Positions 36,527-45,370 of a DNA stretch of 64,000 nt are shown here, piece after piece. This DNA is from JBNJGB01 sp051747385. GTDB taxonomy: Bacteria > Myxococcota_A > UBA9042 > PHBI01 > JACKFB01. The first letter of the stretch is position 1. Each line of letters starts with the position of its first letter. The notes beneath the pieces were generated by a model, which saw nothing but the letters and a program-made list of their open reading frames with translations, was not told the origin of the DNA and did no database searches. The stretch is taken from assembly GCA_051747385.1 (NCBI GenBank), contig JBNJGB010000029.1:23011-87010 (forward strand), given 5' to 3'. A program made the position numbers and the translations under genes.

Positions 36527-37372
36527 TCAGGTGCCGGGCTCGAAGGCCACCGTCCAGGGGACCCACATGGGCTTCGGCTCGCCGCCCACGGAGCCTGGTA
36601 CGAAGCGGAGGCGGCGGGCCACGGAGCGGGCCTCCCGGTCGAAGGGCTGGCCGGCGCCCTCCACGACGCGGATCTCGTCGACGCGGCCGTCCTCGCCGAC
36701 GAGCAGGCTCAGCTTGACCTCCACCACGCGGCCGAAGCGGGGCGCGTTCGGTGGATAGGTGCCCTGGACGCGCTTGTCGATCTTCGGGGCGACGCGCCGG
36801 GCGCCGCCGTCTCCGTCGCCGCCGCCTCCCCCTTCGCCGTCCTCGTCGCCGGTGCCGCCCTCGCCGCGGCGGACCTTCGTGTTGGAGTCCGTGGCCTCGA
36901 CGCTCGGGTCGCCGAAGACGTCGTGCTCGCCCTTCTGGACCTTCACCTGGCCGGTGATGTTCACGTTGTCGAGCACCAGCGGCGCCGGCTCCTCCGGGGC
37001 GTCCGCGGGCTTGTCGGGCGCGTCCTTCGGCTTGGGCTGCCCCTTCTTCGCGGGCTTCGGCGCCTCCTTGTCCGGGCCGGGCTTCGGCTTTGGCTCCTTC
37101 TTCGGCTCCGGCTTCGGTGGAGGCTCCGGCTCCGGCTCGGGTTCGGGCTCGGGCTCCGGCGGCGGGGCGGGCTCGGGCTCGGGTTCGGGCTCGGGCTCCG
37201 GCTCGGGCAGGTCCACCTCCTCCTGGACGGTGCGGACCGCCGTGGGTTCCTCCACCTCGCGTGGCTCCGGGGCGGGACGGTCCGGCTCCGGCAGCGTGAG
37301 CACCAGCCAGAGGAAGGCCCCGTGGAGCAGCAGCGCGAACGCCGCCGCGCCGACCAGGCGGCGGGAGGCCAC
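36527..37372 (-). CDS. TonB-type energy transducer
   Basis: The 281-residue protein has an N-terminal membrane anchor (about 8-27). A very long Glu/Pro then Lys/Pro stretch (about 55-125) can span the periplasm. After a Gly/Asp-rich linker comes a C-terminal TonB-like domain, with YPPNAPRFGRVVEVKLSLLV, then GEDGRVDEIRVVEGAGQPFD. The GTG start at 37372 directly abuts the exbD stop. It passes the energy of the ExbB-ExbD motor to outer-membrane receptors or works in a similar cell-envelope role. Confidence 0.87.
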   Translation of the reverse strand: MASRRLVGAAAFALLLHGAFLWLVLTLPEPDRPAPEPREVEEPTAVRTVQEEVDLPEPEPEPEPEPEPAPPPEPEPEPEPEPEPPPKPEPKKEPKPKPGPDKEAPKPAKKGQPKPKDAPDKPADAPEEPAPLVLDNVNITGQVKVQKGEHDVFGDPSVEATDSNTKVRRGEGGTGDEDGEGGGGGDGDGGARRVAPKIDKRVQGTYPPNAPRFGRVVEVKLSLLVGEDGRVDEIRVVEGAGQPFDREARSVARRLRFVPGSVGGEPKPMWVPWTVAFEPGT

Positions 37373-37810
37373 CTACTCGATCTCCTGCGCCTTCGTGTTG
37401 ATGGCGACGTCGCCGACACCCCAGACGCGGAGCTGGTCCACCAGGGAGATGACGCGGCCGTGGGAGAGTCGCTCGTCGGCGGCGACGAGGGCCTGGACGG
37501 GACCGCCCGCGGCCTGCAGCTCCTCCACGCGCGCCTCGACCCGCGCCATCGTCGTCGGCTCGCCGTTCAGGAACAGGTCGCCGTCGCGGGTCAGGACCAG
37601 GCCCAGGAGCGTCGGCTCCGTGTCCTGCGCGCTCGCGGCCGTGGGAAGCTGGAGGGGCACGTTCGGCGGGATCGAGGTCTGGAGCTGGTGCTGCACGAAC
37701 TCGGTGCTCACCATGAAGATGATGAGGAGCACCAGGATGATGTCCACGAGGGGGATGACGTTGATCTCGTTCAGCCCCTCCTCGCCCTCGACGTCGTAGG
37801 AGCCCGCCAC
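37373..37810 (-). CDS. exbD: ExbD/TolR-family biopolymer transport protein
   Basis: The 145-residue protein has one N-terminal membrane segment preceded by LNEINVIPLVDIILVLLIIF, in which the Asp of PLVDI is the conserved proton-path residue. The C-terminal periplasmic domain has the usual mixed pattern. It lies between exbB (1-base gap) and the tonB-like gene (no gap). Confidence 0.92.
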   Translation of the reverse strand: MAGSYDVEGEEGLNEINVIPLVDIILVLLIIFMVSTEFVQHQLQTSIPPNVPLQLPTAASAQDTEPTLLGLVLTRDGDLFLNGEPTTMARVEARVEELQAAGGPVQALVAADERLSHGRVISLVDQLRVWGVGDVAINTKAQEIE

Positions 37811-37811
37811 C

Positions 37812-38468
37812 TCAGGCCTCCCGCCGCGTGGCCGCCGGGCCGTCCGTCTTCAGGTGGGCCAGCACGAGGCGGGCCGTGGACTCGGCCTCGGTGGCGATGA
37901 CCTTGGTCCGGCGCTTGAAGACGTTGAACGCGATGGCCGCCGGGATGGCGACGCCCAGGCCGACCGCCGTGGCGACCAGGGCCTCGGAGATGCTGCCCAT
38001 GACCAGGTTGGTCCGGGAGGCCCCCTCCAGGGCGCTCCGGAGCTGGCCGAAGGCGTTCAGGACGCCGATCACCGTGCCCAGCAGGCCGATGAACGGGGCG
38101 TTGGTCGCCACGGTGCCCAGGATGCTCACGTAGCGGTCGTAGCGGACCCGCTCCCGGGCGATGGCGGCGTACATGACCTCCTCCACCGCCTCCACGCCGT
38201 CGTGCCAGGCGTCGATGGCGGCCCGGAGCACCCCGCCGGCCATGCCGGGCGTGTCGGAGACCAGGCGTCGGGCCGCGGGCTCGCCTCCCTCGCGCAGGGC
38301 CGCGAGCAGCGCGGCGGTCAGGCGGTCCATGCGCACGCGGTTCCGGCGCAGGAACACGGCGCGCTCCACCATCACGGCGACGGACAGGACGCTCAGGCCG
38401 AGCAGGAGCCAGAGGACCCACTCGGCTCCCAGCGTCTCCAGGGCGTTGGCCAGGGACTCGATGAGCAT
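37812..38468 (-). CDS. exbB: ExbB/TolQ-family proton channel protein
   Basis: The 218-residue protein starts MLIESLANALETLGAEW and has three membrane segments. The conserved MotA/TolQ/ExbB block is SILGTVATNAPFIGLLGTVI, then GVLNAF and the later AVGLGVAIPAAIAFN. The upstream extension in the same frame is Arg-rich shadow sequence. It is the first gene of the exbB-exbD-tonB operon and forms the inner-membrane motor with ExbD. Confidence 0.92.
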   Translation of the reverse strand: MLIESLANALETLGAEWVLWLLLGLSVLSVAVMVERAVFLRRNRVRMDRLTAALLAALREGGEPAARRLVSDTPGMAGGVLRAAIDAWHDGVEAVEEVMYAAIARERVRYDRYVSILGTVATNAPFIGLLGTVIGVLNAFGQLRSALEGASRTNLVMGSISEALVATAVGLGVAIPAAIAFNVFKRRTKVIATEAESTARLVLAHLKTDGPAATRREA

Positions 38469-38644
38469 GGGCGCATCCTTCGGTGCGGGGGCGGCCTGTA
38501 TAGCGACGCGGAGCGGGAGTGGCCAGGGTCGAGGGGAGGCCAGGGCCGAGGGGGGCTGTAGGCGGAGCCCCGATGGAACAAGCCCCGCCCGGCCCCTGTT
38601 CCGATCTCGCGCATGACAGATGCAGCAGGTCCGGCGTCGGCGTC

Positions 38645-38673
38645 GTGACAAGGGCGGATCCGGCGTGTTAGAC
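38645..38673 (+). promoter_or_regulatory. Predicted promoter of yebC-ruvCAB
   Basis: GTGACA (38645-38650), 17 bases, then TTAGAC (38668-38673), 44 bases upstream of the yebC ATG. Confidence 0.45.
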
Positions 38674-38716
38674 CGCCCCTCCGACGGGACCTGGTGCACC
38701 TCGACCGGAGACGTGC

Positions 38717-39472
38717 ATGGCTGGACACAACAAGTGGAGCGGGATCAAGCATCGCAAGGCGGCGGTGGACGCCAAGCGCGCGAAGATCTTCACGAAGATC
38801 ATCAAGGAGATCACGGTCGCCGCGCGGCTGGGCGGCGGTGACCCGGACTCCAACCCGCGCCTGCGGTCGGCCGTCCAGGCCGCCAAGGACGCGAACATGC
38901 CCTCGGACAACGTCGACCGGGCCATCAAGAAGGGCACCGGCGAACTGGAGGGCGTGAGCTACGAGGAGATGATCTACGAGGGCTACGGCCCCGAGGGCGT
39001 CGCCATCATGGTGGACGTGACCACCGACAACACGAACCGCGCCGTGTCGGAGGTGCGCAGCATCTTCAACAAGCGGGCCGGCAAGATGGCCGAGCCGGGC
39101 GCGGTGGCGTGGATGTTCGACGAGAAGGGCCAGGTCCAGGTGCCCAAGGACGGCGTGGACTTCGACACCATCCTGGAGCAGGCCATCGAGGCCGGCGCCG
39201 AGGACGTCGAGGACGCGGACGACGCGTGGCTCGTGACCACGGCCCGCGAGGATCTCTACGCGGTGGCCGGCGCGCTGGAGGAGGCCGGGCTCGCGACGAA
39301 CGAGGTCAAGCTGGCGCGGGTCCCGCAGACGACCATCGAGGTCGGCGACGCGGGCGAGGCGCAGAAGATCCTGAACCTCGTCGAGGCCCTCGAGGACGCC
39401 GACGACGTCCAGGCCGTCTGGGCGAACTTCGACGTCACGGACGACGTCGCGTCTCAGCTCGCGGCCGAGTAG
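38717..39472 (+). CDS. yebC: YebC/PmpR-family transcriptional regulator
   Basis: The 251-residue protein begins MAGHNKWSGIKHRKAAVDAK, the diagnostic YebC/TACO1 N-terminus, and has the normal length. The family acts as DNA-binding regulator or as a translation helper at proline stretches. It is placed 2 bases before ruvC, the classical order yebC-ruvC-ruvA-ruvB. Confidence 0.97.
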   Translation: MAGHNKWSGIKHRKAAVDAKRAKIFTKIIKEITVAARLGGGDPDSNPRLRSAVQAAKDANMPSDNVDRAIKKGTGELEGVSYEEMIYEGYGPEGVAIMVDVTTDNTNRAVSEVRSIFNKRAGKMAEPGAVAWMFDEKGQVQVPKDGVDFDTILEQAIEAGAEDVEDADDAWLVTTAREDLYAVAGALEEAGLATNEVKLARVPQTTIEVGDAGEAQKILNLVEALEDADDVQAVWANFDVTDDVASQLAAE

Positions 39473-39474
39473 CC

Positions 39475-39972
39475 ATGGGGCGGATCCTCGGCGTCGACCC
39501 CGGCACCCTGGCTACGGGGTGGGGGATCATCGACTCGTCGGGGCGGTCCGTTCGCCACCTGGGACACGGTGTCATCCGGACGCGGGCGAAGGAGCCCCTC
39601 TGGGAGCGGCTCCGCGTGATCCACGATGGCCTCGCCGAGGTCATCGCGGAGCACCGCCCGGAGATCCTGGCCCTCGAGGAGTGCTTCGTGTCGAGGAACG
39701 TCCAGTCGGCGCTCAAGCTGGGCCACACGCGCGGGGTCGTGATGGTGGCATGCACGGCGGCGACCATGGACGTGTTCGAGTACACCGCGAGCCAGGTGAA
39801 GAGCGTCGTGGCCGGCCACGGCCGCGCGCGGAAGCACCAGGTGCAGGAGATGGTGCGCGTGGCGCTCACCCTGCCGAAGGCCGCGCCGGAGGACGCCTCC
39901 GACGCCCTGGCCGCGGCCATCTGTCACGCCCACGTGGGCGGCTTCCGGGCGGCGCTGAGGGCGGCGAGATGA
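39475..39972 (+). CDS. ruvC: Holliday junction resolvase RuvC
   Basis: Dimeric endonuclease that cuts Holliday junctions. The 165-residue protein starts at ATG 39475 with ILGVDPGTLATGWGII, whose Asp is the first catalytic residue. ALEECFVSRNVQSALKLGHTRG gives the catalytic Glu, and DASDALAAAICHAH gives the last two Asp. The upstream frame extension is shadow of yebC. The stop overlaps the ruvA start as ATGA. Confidence 0.97.
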   Translation: MGRILGVDPGTLATGWGIIDSSGRSVRHLGHGVIRTRAKEPLWERLRVIHDGLAEVIAEHRPEILALEECFVSRNVQSALKLGHTRGVVMVACTAATMDVFEYTASQVKSVVAGHGRARKHQVQEMVRVALTLPKAAPEDASDALAAAICHAHVGGFRAALRAAR

Positions 39973-40589
39973 TCGCGTGGCTGAGGGGGGTGCTCCGGGC
40001 GCGGAGCGACGACCACGTCGTGCTGGACGTGCAGGGCGTGGGCTACCGGGTGACCGTGCCCGTGGGCGTGGCGGCGCAGACGCCGCTGGGCGAGGACGTA
40101 CAGCTCTTCGTGCACACGCACGTCCGCGAGGATCAGATCGCCCTGTTCGGCTTCGAGGACGAGGGCCAGCGCACGGCGTTCGACCTGCTCCTGGCCGTGT
40201 CCGGCGTCGGGCCGAAGCTGGCGGTGGGCATCCTCGGGGACATCGGCCCCGGAGAGCTGGCGACCGCGGTGGAGACGGGCGACGTGAAGCGGCTCAAGAA
40301 GGCTCCGGGCGTGGGCAAGCGCCTCGCGGAGCGCCTGGCCGTGGAGCTGAAGGGCAAGCTCCCGAAGGCGGGCATCGCGGCCTCGTCCGGGGGCGCCGCG
40401 AGCGGACCGGTCCGGGCGACCCGGGTGGCGGCGCACGACGTCTGGGCCGACGTGGAGAGCGCCCTGCTCAACCTGGACTTCCGGAAGCACGAGGTCGAGG
40501 GGGCCCTGAGCGGGCTGCGCCAGGACCACGACGAGACGAAGGACTTCGATACACTGCTGCGGGCGGCGCTGGGCGCGCTGAGGAAGTAG
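39969..40589 (+). CDS. ruvA: Holliday junction branch migration protein RuvA
   Basis: The 206-residue protein binds four-way junctions and loads RuvB. It starts MIAWLRGVLRARSDDHVVLD (OB-fold), has the two HhH units FDLLLAVSGVGPKLAVGIL and RLKKAPGVGKRLAERLAVEL, and a flexible linker to the C-terminal RuvB-binding helices (WADVESALLNLDFRKHEVEG). Translationally coupled to ruvC. Confidence 0.97.
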   Translation: MIAWLRGVLRARSDDHVVLDVQGVGYRVTVPVGVAAQTPLGEDVQLFVHTHVREDQIALFGFEDEGQRTAFDLLLAVSGVGPKLAVGILGDIGPGELATAVETGDVKRLKKAPGVGKRLAERLAVELKGKLPKAGIAASSGGAASGPVRATRVAAHDVWADVESALLNLDFRKHEVEGALSGLRQDHDETKDFDTLLRAALGALRK

Positions 40590-40596
40590 CGGACCG

Positions 40597-41622
<1,026 letters not shown>

Positions 41623-41632
41623 ACGACGCGCC

Positions 41633-42043
41633 TCACGGCTCGACACGGACGCGCAGCCGCACCGGCTCCCAGGCGTCGTCCGGGTCGTGGACCGCCAGGA
41701 CCTCCGCGCGCAGGGTATGGCCACGCTCGGCCAGGGACGCCGCGGCGGCGTTGTCGACGCGCGGCAGATAGCCGAGCTTGTGCTGGCCCCAGAAGACCTC
41801 GACGGCGCGCCGGTCGTAGGGGTTGTCCGGCTCCGCGACCAGGCGCAGCGTGTCCCCGACGCGCAGGCGGTCGAGCACCTCGAAGCATTCGTAGTGGTGG
41901 CTGCCGGCGATCCGGCAGTCCTGCAGGTGCAGGGAGGTGGGGCGGCCGGGTCCGCTCGCGGCTGCGGTCGGCGCCGCGACCGGCGTGAGGCCGACGGCGG
42001 CGAGGGCCGTGCCGATGCGGGTGAAGAAGCGTCGTCGTTCCAT
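41633..42043 (-). CDS. Exported HIRAN-domain protein
   Basis: The 136-residue protein begins MERRRFFTRIGTALAAVGLT, a twin-arginine-like signal, followed by an Ala-rich cleavage region. The rest is a HIRAN-like fold: LQDCRIAGSHHYECFEVLDR, then RVGDTLRLVAEPDNPYDRRA and VEVFWGQHKLGYLPRVDNAA. HIRAN domains usually bind DNA ends and are attached to helicases or nucleases, so an exported single-domain form is notable. It is convergent with ruvB and divergent from tryptophanase. Confidence 0.78.
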   Translation of the reverse strand: MERRRFFTRIGTALAAVGLTPVAAPTAAASGPGRPTSLHLQDCRIAGSHHYECFEVLDRLRVGDTLRLVAEPDNPYDRRAVEVFWGQHKLGYLPRVDNAAAASLAERGHTLRAEVLAVHDPDDAWEPVRLRVRVEP

Positions 42044-42208
42044 GGGTTGCCCTCCGCGTGTTCGTGGCGGTCGGGTTTCAGCATGGACGACGCGCAGGCC
42101 CACGGAGCGTACTGACGGAACGTTCAGGCCCGGGCGGCCTGCCGTCGATGGGCTGAAAGCCTCGGAGCGCCGTGATACAAGCGGGCGACCCCGGAACGGA
42201 GGACCCCG

Positions 42209-43609
42209 ATGACGCGGCACGGCGACGACGAGACCCCCATGCGGACCATCATCGAGCCCTTCCGCATCAAGGTGGTGGAGCCCATCCGCTTCTCCACCCG
42301 CGCGGAGCGGCGGCGCCTGGTGGAGGAGGCGGGCTACAACCTCTTCCTCCTCAAGGCCGAGGACGTGATGATCGACCTGCTCACGGACTCGGGGACGAGC
42401 GCCATGTCCGCCGAACAGTGGTCCGGCGTGATGCGGGGGGACGAGTCCTACGCCGGCGCCCGGAGCTGGTTCCGCTTCGAGCAGGCCACCAAGGAGATCT
42501 TCGGGTTCGACCACGTGCTGCCGACCCACCAGGGGCGCGCCGCGGAGCGGATCCTGTTCTCGGTCATGGTCCAGAAGGGCCAGATCGTGCCGAACAACAC
42601 GCACTTCGACACCACGCGGGCGAACATCGAGTTCGTCGGCGGCCGGGCGGTGGACATCCCCTGCGAGGAGTCGAAGGACGTGTCCTCCGACTATCCGTTC
42701 AAGGGCAACATGGACCTCGACGCCCTGGAGCAGATCCTCGAGGAGCACGGCCCCGACGAGGTGCCCCTGGTGATGATGACCATCACCAACAACTCCGGGG
42801 GAGGTCAGCCGGCCTCCATGGAGAACCTGAAGGCCGTGAGCGAGATGGCCCGCCGCTACGGCGTGCCGTTCTACATCGACGCCTGCCGCTTCGCGGAGAA
42901 CGCCTGGTTCATCAAGCAACGCGAGCCGGGCTACGGGGACAAGAGCGTCCAGGAGATCGCCCGGGAGGTCTTCGATCTGGCCGACGGCTGCACCATGAGC
43001 GCCAAGAAGGACGCTTTCGCCAACATCGGCGGCTTCCTCTGCACCCACGACGCGAAGCTGGCGCGGGCGGAGCGCGACCTCCTCATCCTCACCGAGGGCT
43101 ATCCCACCTACGGCGGCCTGGCGGGGCGGGACCTGGAGGCCATCGCCATCGGCCTCCGTGAGATCGTCGACGAGGACTACCTCCAGTACCGGACGCGCTC
43201 CATCGAGTACGTCATCGAGCGCATGGACGAGCTGGGCATCCCCGTGGTGAAGCCCGCCGGCGGCCACGCCGTCTACCTGGACGCCCGGGGGTTCCTGCCC
43301 CACATCGACCCCCTCCAGTACCCAGGCCAGGCCCTGTCCGTGGAGCTGTTCATCGAGGCCGGTATCCGCGGCGTCGAGATCGGCACCGTCATGTTCGGCC
43401 GCGACGCCGAGACCGGAGAGGAGCGGCCGGCCCCCAAGGACCTCGTGCGCCTCGCCATCCCCCGCCGGGTCTACACCCAGAGCCACATGGACTACGTCGC
43501 CGAGGCCCTCGGCCGCGTCTGGGAGCGCCGCCACGACGTCCGCGGCCTGAAGATCGTCGAGGAGCCCCCCTTCCTGCGCCACTTCACGGCGCGGTTCGAG
43601 CGGGTCTGA
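42209..43609 (+). CDS. tnaA: Tryptophanase (tryptophan indole-lyase)
   Basis: The PLP enzyme breaks tryptophan to indole, pyruvate and ammonia. The 466-residue protein has the PLP-lysine motif TMSAKKDAF (K267), EGYPTYGGLAGRDLEAIAIGL (21 residues, cited by position 323-343) and a C-terminal LRHFTARF. At the position where tyrosine phenol-lyase has the substrate Arg (MERG), this protein has VEIG, as in tryptophanase, which decides between the two. The ATG follows a GGAGG site. There is no Trp-containing leader peptide upstream. Confidence 0.88.
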   Translation: MTRHGDDETPMRTIIEPFRIKVVEPIRFSTRAERRRLVEEAGYNLFLLKAEDVMIDLLTDSGTSAMSAEQWSGVMRGDESYAGARSWFRFEQATKEIFGFDHVLPTHQGRAAERILFSVMVQKGQIVPNNTHFDTTRANIEFVGGRAVDIPCEESKDVSSDYPFKGNMDLDALEQILEEHGPDEVPLVMMTITNNSGGGQPASMENLKAVSEMARRYGVPFYIDACRFAENAWFIKQREPGYGDKSVQEIAREVFDLADGCTMSAKKDAFANIGGFLCTHDAKLARAERDLLILTEGYPTYGGLAGRDLEAIAIGLREIVDEDYLQYRTRSIEYVIERMDELGIPVVKPAGGHAVYLDARGFLPHIDPLQYPGQALSVELFIEAGIRGVEIGTVMFGRDAETGEERPAPKDLVRLAIPRRVYTQSHMDYVAEALGRVWERRHDVRGLKIVEEPPFLRHFTARFERV

Positions 43610-43674
43610 GCTCCGGTCCTGCGCCGCCCCCTGCTCGCGGATGCTGGACGATTCCGCGGAAGAGTGTCTCTTGG

Positions 43675-43731
43675 CAGGGCAATCGCAAAGTCGACCGCCC
43701 TCCCTTGCCCGTGCCCTTGCCTGCTCTCGAA
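43675..43731 (+). mobile_element. Left end of the MITE family in front of a DUF222 pseudogene
   Basis: CAGGGCAATCGCAAAGTCG, the CCGCCC stretch and a short TTGCCC tract match the first 55 or so bases of the element at 30232. The match stops at CTCTCGAAC, where the DUF222 coding frame begins. No matching right end is found nearby. Confidence 0.75.
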
Positions 43732-43732
43732 C

Positions 43733-44174
43733 GTGGAGCTGGAGCGGCGCATCACGACCCTGGCGGCGCACCTGAACGCCGCCACGTGCCGCTGGCTGGA
43801 GATGATCGGTGAGTTCGACCGCCGGAAGGCCTGGGCCGGGGTGGGCGTGCGTTCGTGTGCGCACTGGCTCAACTGGAAGTGCGGGATCGGGCTGGTGGCG
43901 GCGCGGGCACCACCACAGGCTGGTGCACGAGGGCGGCTTCGAGGTGCGCGCCACCGGTGACGGCCTCGTGTTCCTGGGGCCGGAGGGGCAGACGCTGCAG
44001 GTGTGCCCGCCGTTGCCGGCCGTGCGCGGGAGAGCCGAGCGTCGACTGGCCGAGCGACACGAGCAGCAGGGCCTGGCCATCGGTCCGAAGACCGCTGTCA
44101 CCACCTGGGGTGGGGAGCCGATGGACTACAACCTGGCCCTCGGGCTGGTGGCACAGCGGAGGCGGCGGGGCTGA
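43733..44174 (+). pseudogene. DUF222/HNH endonuclease gene with large internal deletion
   Basis: The first frame (GTG 43733) reads as the start of a DUF222 protein: ELERRITTLAAHLNAATCRW, then FDRRKAWAGVGVRSCAHWLNW. It breaks after GLVAAR. In another frame HHHRLVHEGGFEVRATGDG and then GLVFLGPEGQ resemble the end of the HNH region of the same family. The several hundred residues normally between are missing. This is the 13E12-like family of multi-copy genes. The deletion, frame change and MITE-type leader all indicate a decayed mobile or repeat gene. Confidence 0.75.
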
Positions 44175-44187
44175 GAGGACTGGCCGG

Positions 44188-45339
44188 CTAACCGCCCTGG
44201 ATCGCGTCGATGACCGCGTGCAGGCCGTCGAGCGCCGCCGCGCCCATGCAGCGACACCGGGGCGGACTCCAGCCGTGTTCGTGGTCCCGCAGGTCGACGT
44301 TGTGCTTGAACGGCATCTCCAGGGTCGTCGCGAAGCAGTCGAACCGTCTGCTCACCGCGTTCTTGCAGATCCGGAAGTCGGCCGTCTCCGCGTCCTCGGG
44401 CGGGTAGCCGTGCTCCTGCTGGAAGTCCGGGTTGGCCCGCTGATAGGCGTCGCAGAACGCGGCGCCGTGCCTCGCCACGCGCGGGTCATGCGCCTCCATG
44501 GCGTGGGAGTTGCTCGCGAAGCTGTAGGGGAGGTCCGACTCGCCGTGGACGTCGAGACAGGCGTGCACGCCGGTGCGGTCCATCTCGTGCAGCACCGCAG
44601 CCACCTCCGGTGCGTCGCTCGGGGGATCGTCCCAGACGCGGTTCAGGTCCACCCCGAGGGCGTTGGTCCGGATGTAGCCGCGCGCCGCCCCGTCCGGGTT
44701 CATCATCGGGACGACGTGGAAGCTCGCCCGGCTGCGGAGCCGGGCCGCCAGCGCGTCGAAGTCGTCCAGCAGGCGCCGCAGCAGGCCCTCGACCCACCAG
44801 GAGGCCATGCTCTCGCCGGGGTGCTGGCGCGCGAGGATCCAGACCACCGGCAGCGTCCGGCCGGGATCTCCGACGATCAGCCGGTCCAGTGGGCGGTCGC
44901 CCGGGGTCCGGCACAGCGGCCGGAGGCGGACGGTCGGGTGACGACACCACGCTCCGATTCGCCCCTGCAGTCGCTCGAGATCGTACGGCGCGAAGTAGGC
45001 CAGCCACACCACGTCGGCGTCGGGGGTGACCCGGATGGTCAGGCGTCCCTCGTCGTAGGTCGTCTCCGCCCGCCGCCAGAAGTAGTGATCCGTGGAGCAG
45101 ACCGCGCGGTAGCCCTCCCAGCCCCGCGGATAGGACGCCTGCGCGGCGTCCTCCAGGTGCAGGGTCAAGGGGACGTCGCGCACGCCTGTGATCCGGAAGT
45201 GGAACCACTGGCGATAGCGCACCGTCCCCTCCGGCGTCTCCGTGGGCGGGTCCGGCCGGAGCGCCAGGCGGATGTTCCCGGGATCGCTCGCGTCGATGAC
45301 CTCGATGTTGCCGCCCTCGAAGTGGTCGTCGATCTGCAC
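44188..45339 (-). CDS. M14-family carboxypeptidase, cytosolic (CCP-like) branch
   Basis: The 383-residue protein has an N-terminal beta-sandwich (about 1-120) and an M14 zinc peptidase domain. HPGES provides His173 and Glu176 as zinc ligands, LDVHGE provides the second His, NPDG and LNRVW are substrate-pocket motifs, and TLEMPFK holds the catalytic Glu. The N-terminal domain plus this motif set is the cytosolic carboxypeptidase subfamily, which removes C-terminal acidic residues in eukaryotes. There is no signal peptide. The natural substrate here is unknown. Confidence 0.85.
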   Translation of the reverse strand: MQIDDHFEGGNIEVIDASDPGNIRLALRPDPPTETPEGTVRYRQWFHFRITGVRDVPLTLHLEDAAQASYPRGWEGYRAVCSTDHYFWRRAETTYDEGRLTIRVTPDADVVWLAYFAPYDLERLQGRIGAWCRHPTVRLRPLCRTPGDRPLDRLIVGDPGRTLPVVWILARQHPGESMASWWVEGLLRRLLDDFDALAARLRSRASFHVVPMMNPDGAARGYIRTNALGVDLNRVWDDPPSDAPEVAAVLHEMDRTGVHACLDVHGESDLPYSFASNSHAMEAHDPRVARHGAAFCDAYQRANPDFQQEHGYPPEDAETADFRICKNAVSRRFDCFATTLEMPFKHNVDLRDHEHGWSPPRCRCMGAAALDGLHAVIDAIQGG

Positions 45340-45370
45340 TTCGCGTCCCCTTCGTCTGGTGGCAGCCCGG

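Noticed and set aside
42044..42208. TnaC-type leader peptide for tryptophanase
   Set aside because: The only short ATG frame there reads MDDAQAHGAY and has no Trp codon; no boxA or stalling motif was seen.
44160..44210. Right end of the MITE at the end of the DUF222 pseudogene
   Set aside because: Only ACCGCCCTG matches, it is part of the M14 gene end, and no 10-bp target duplication pairs with 43665-43674.
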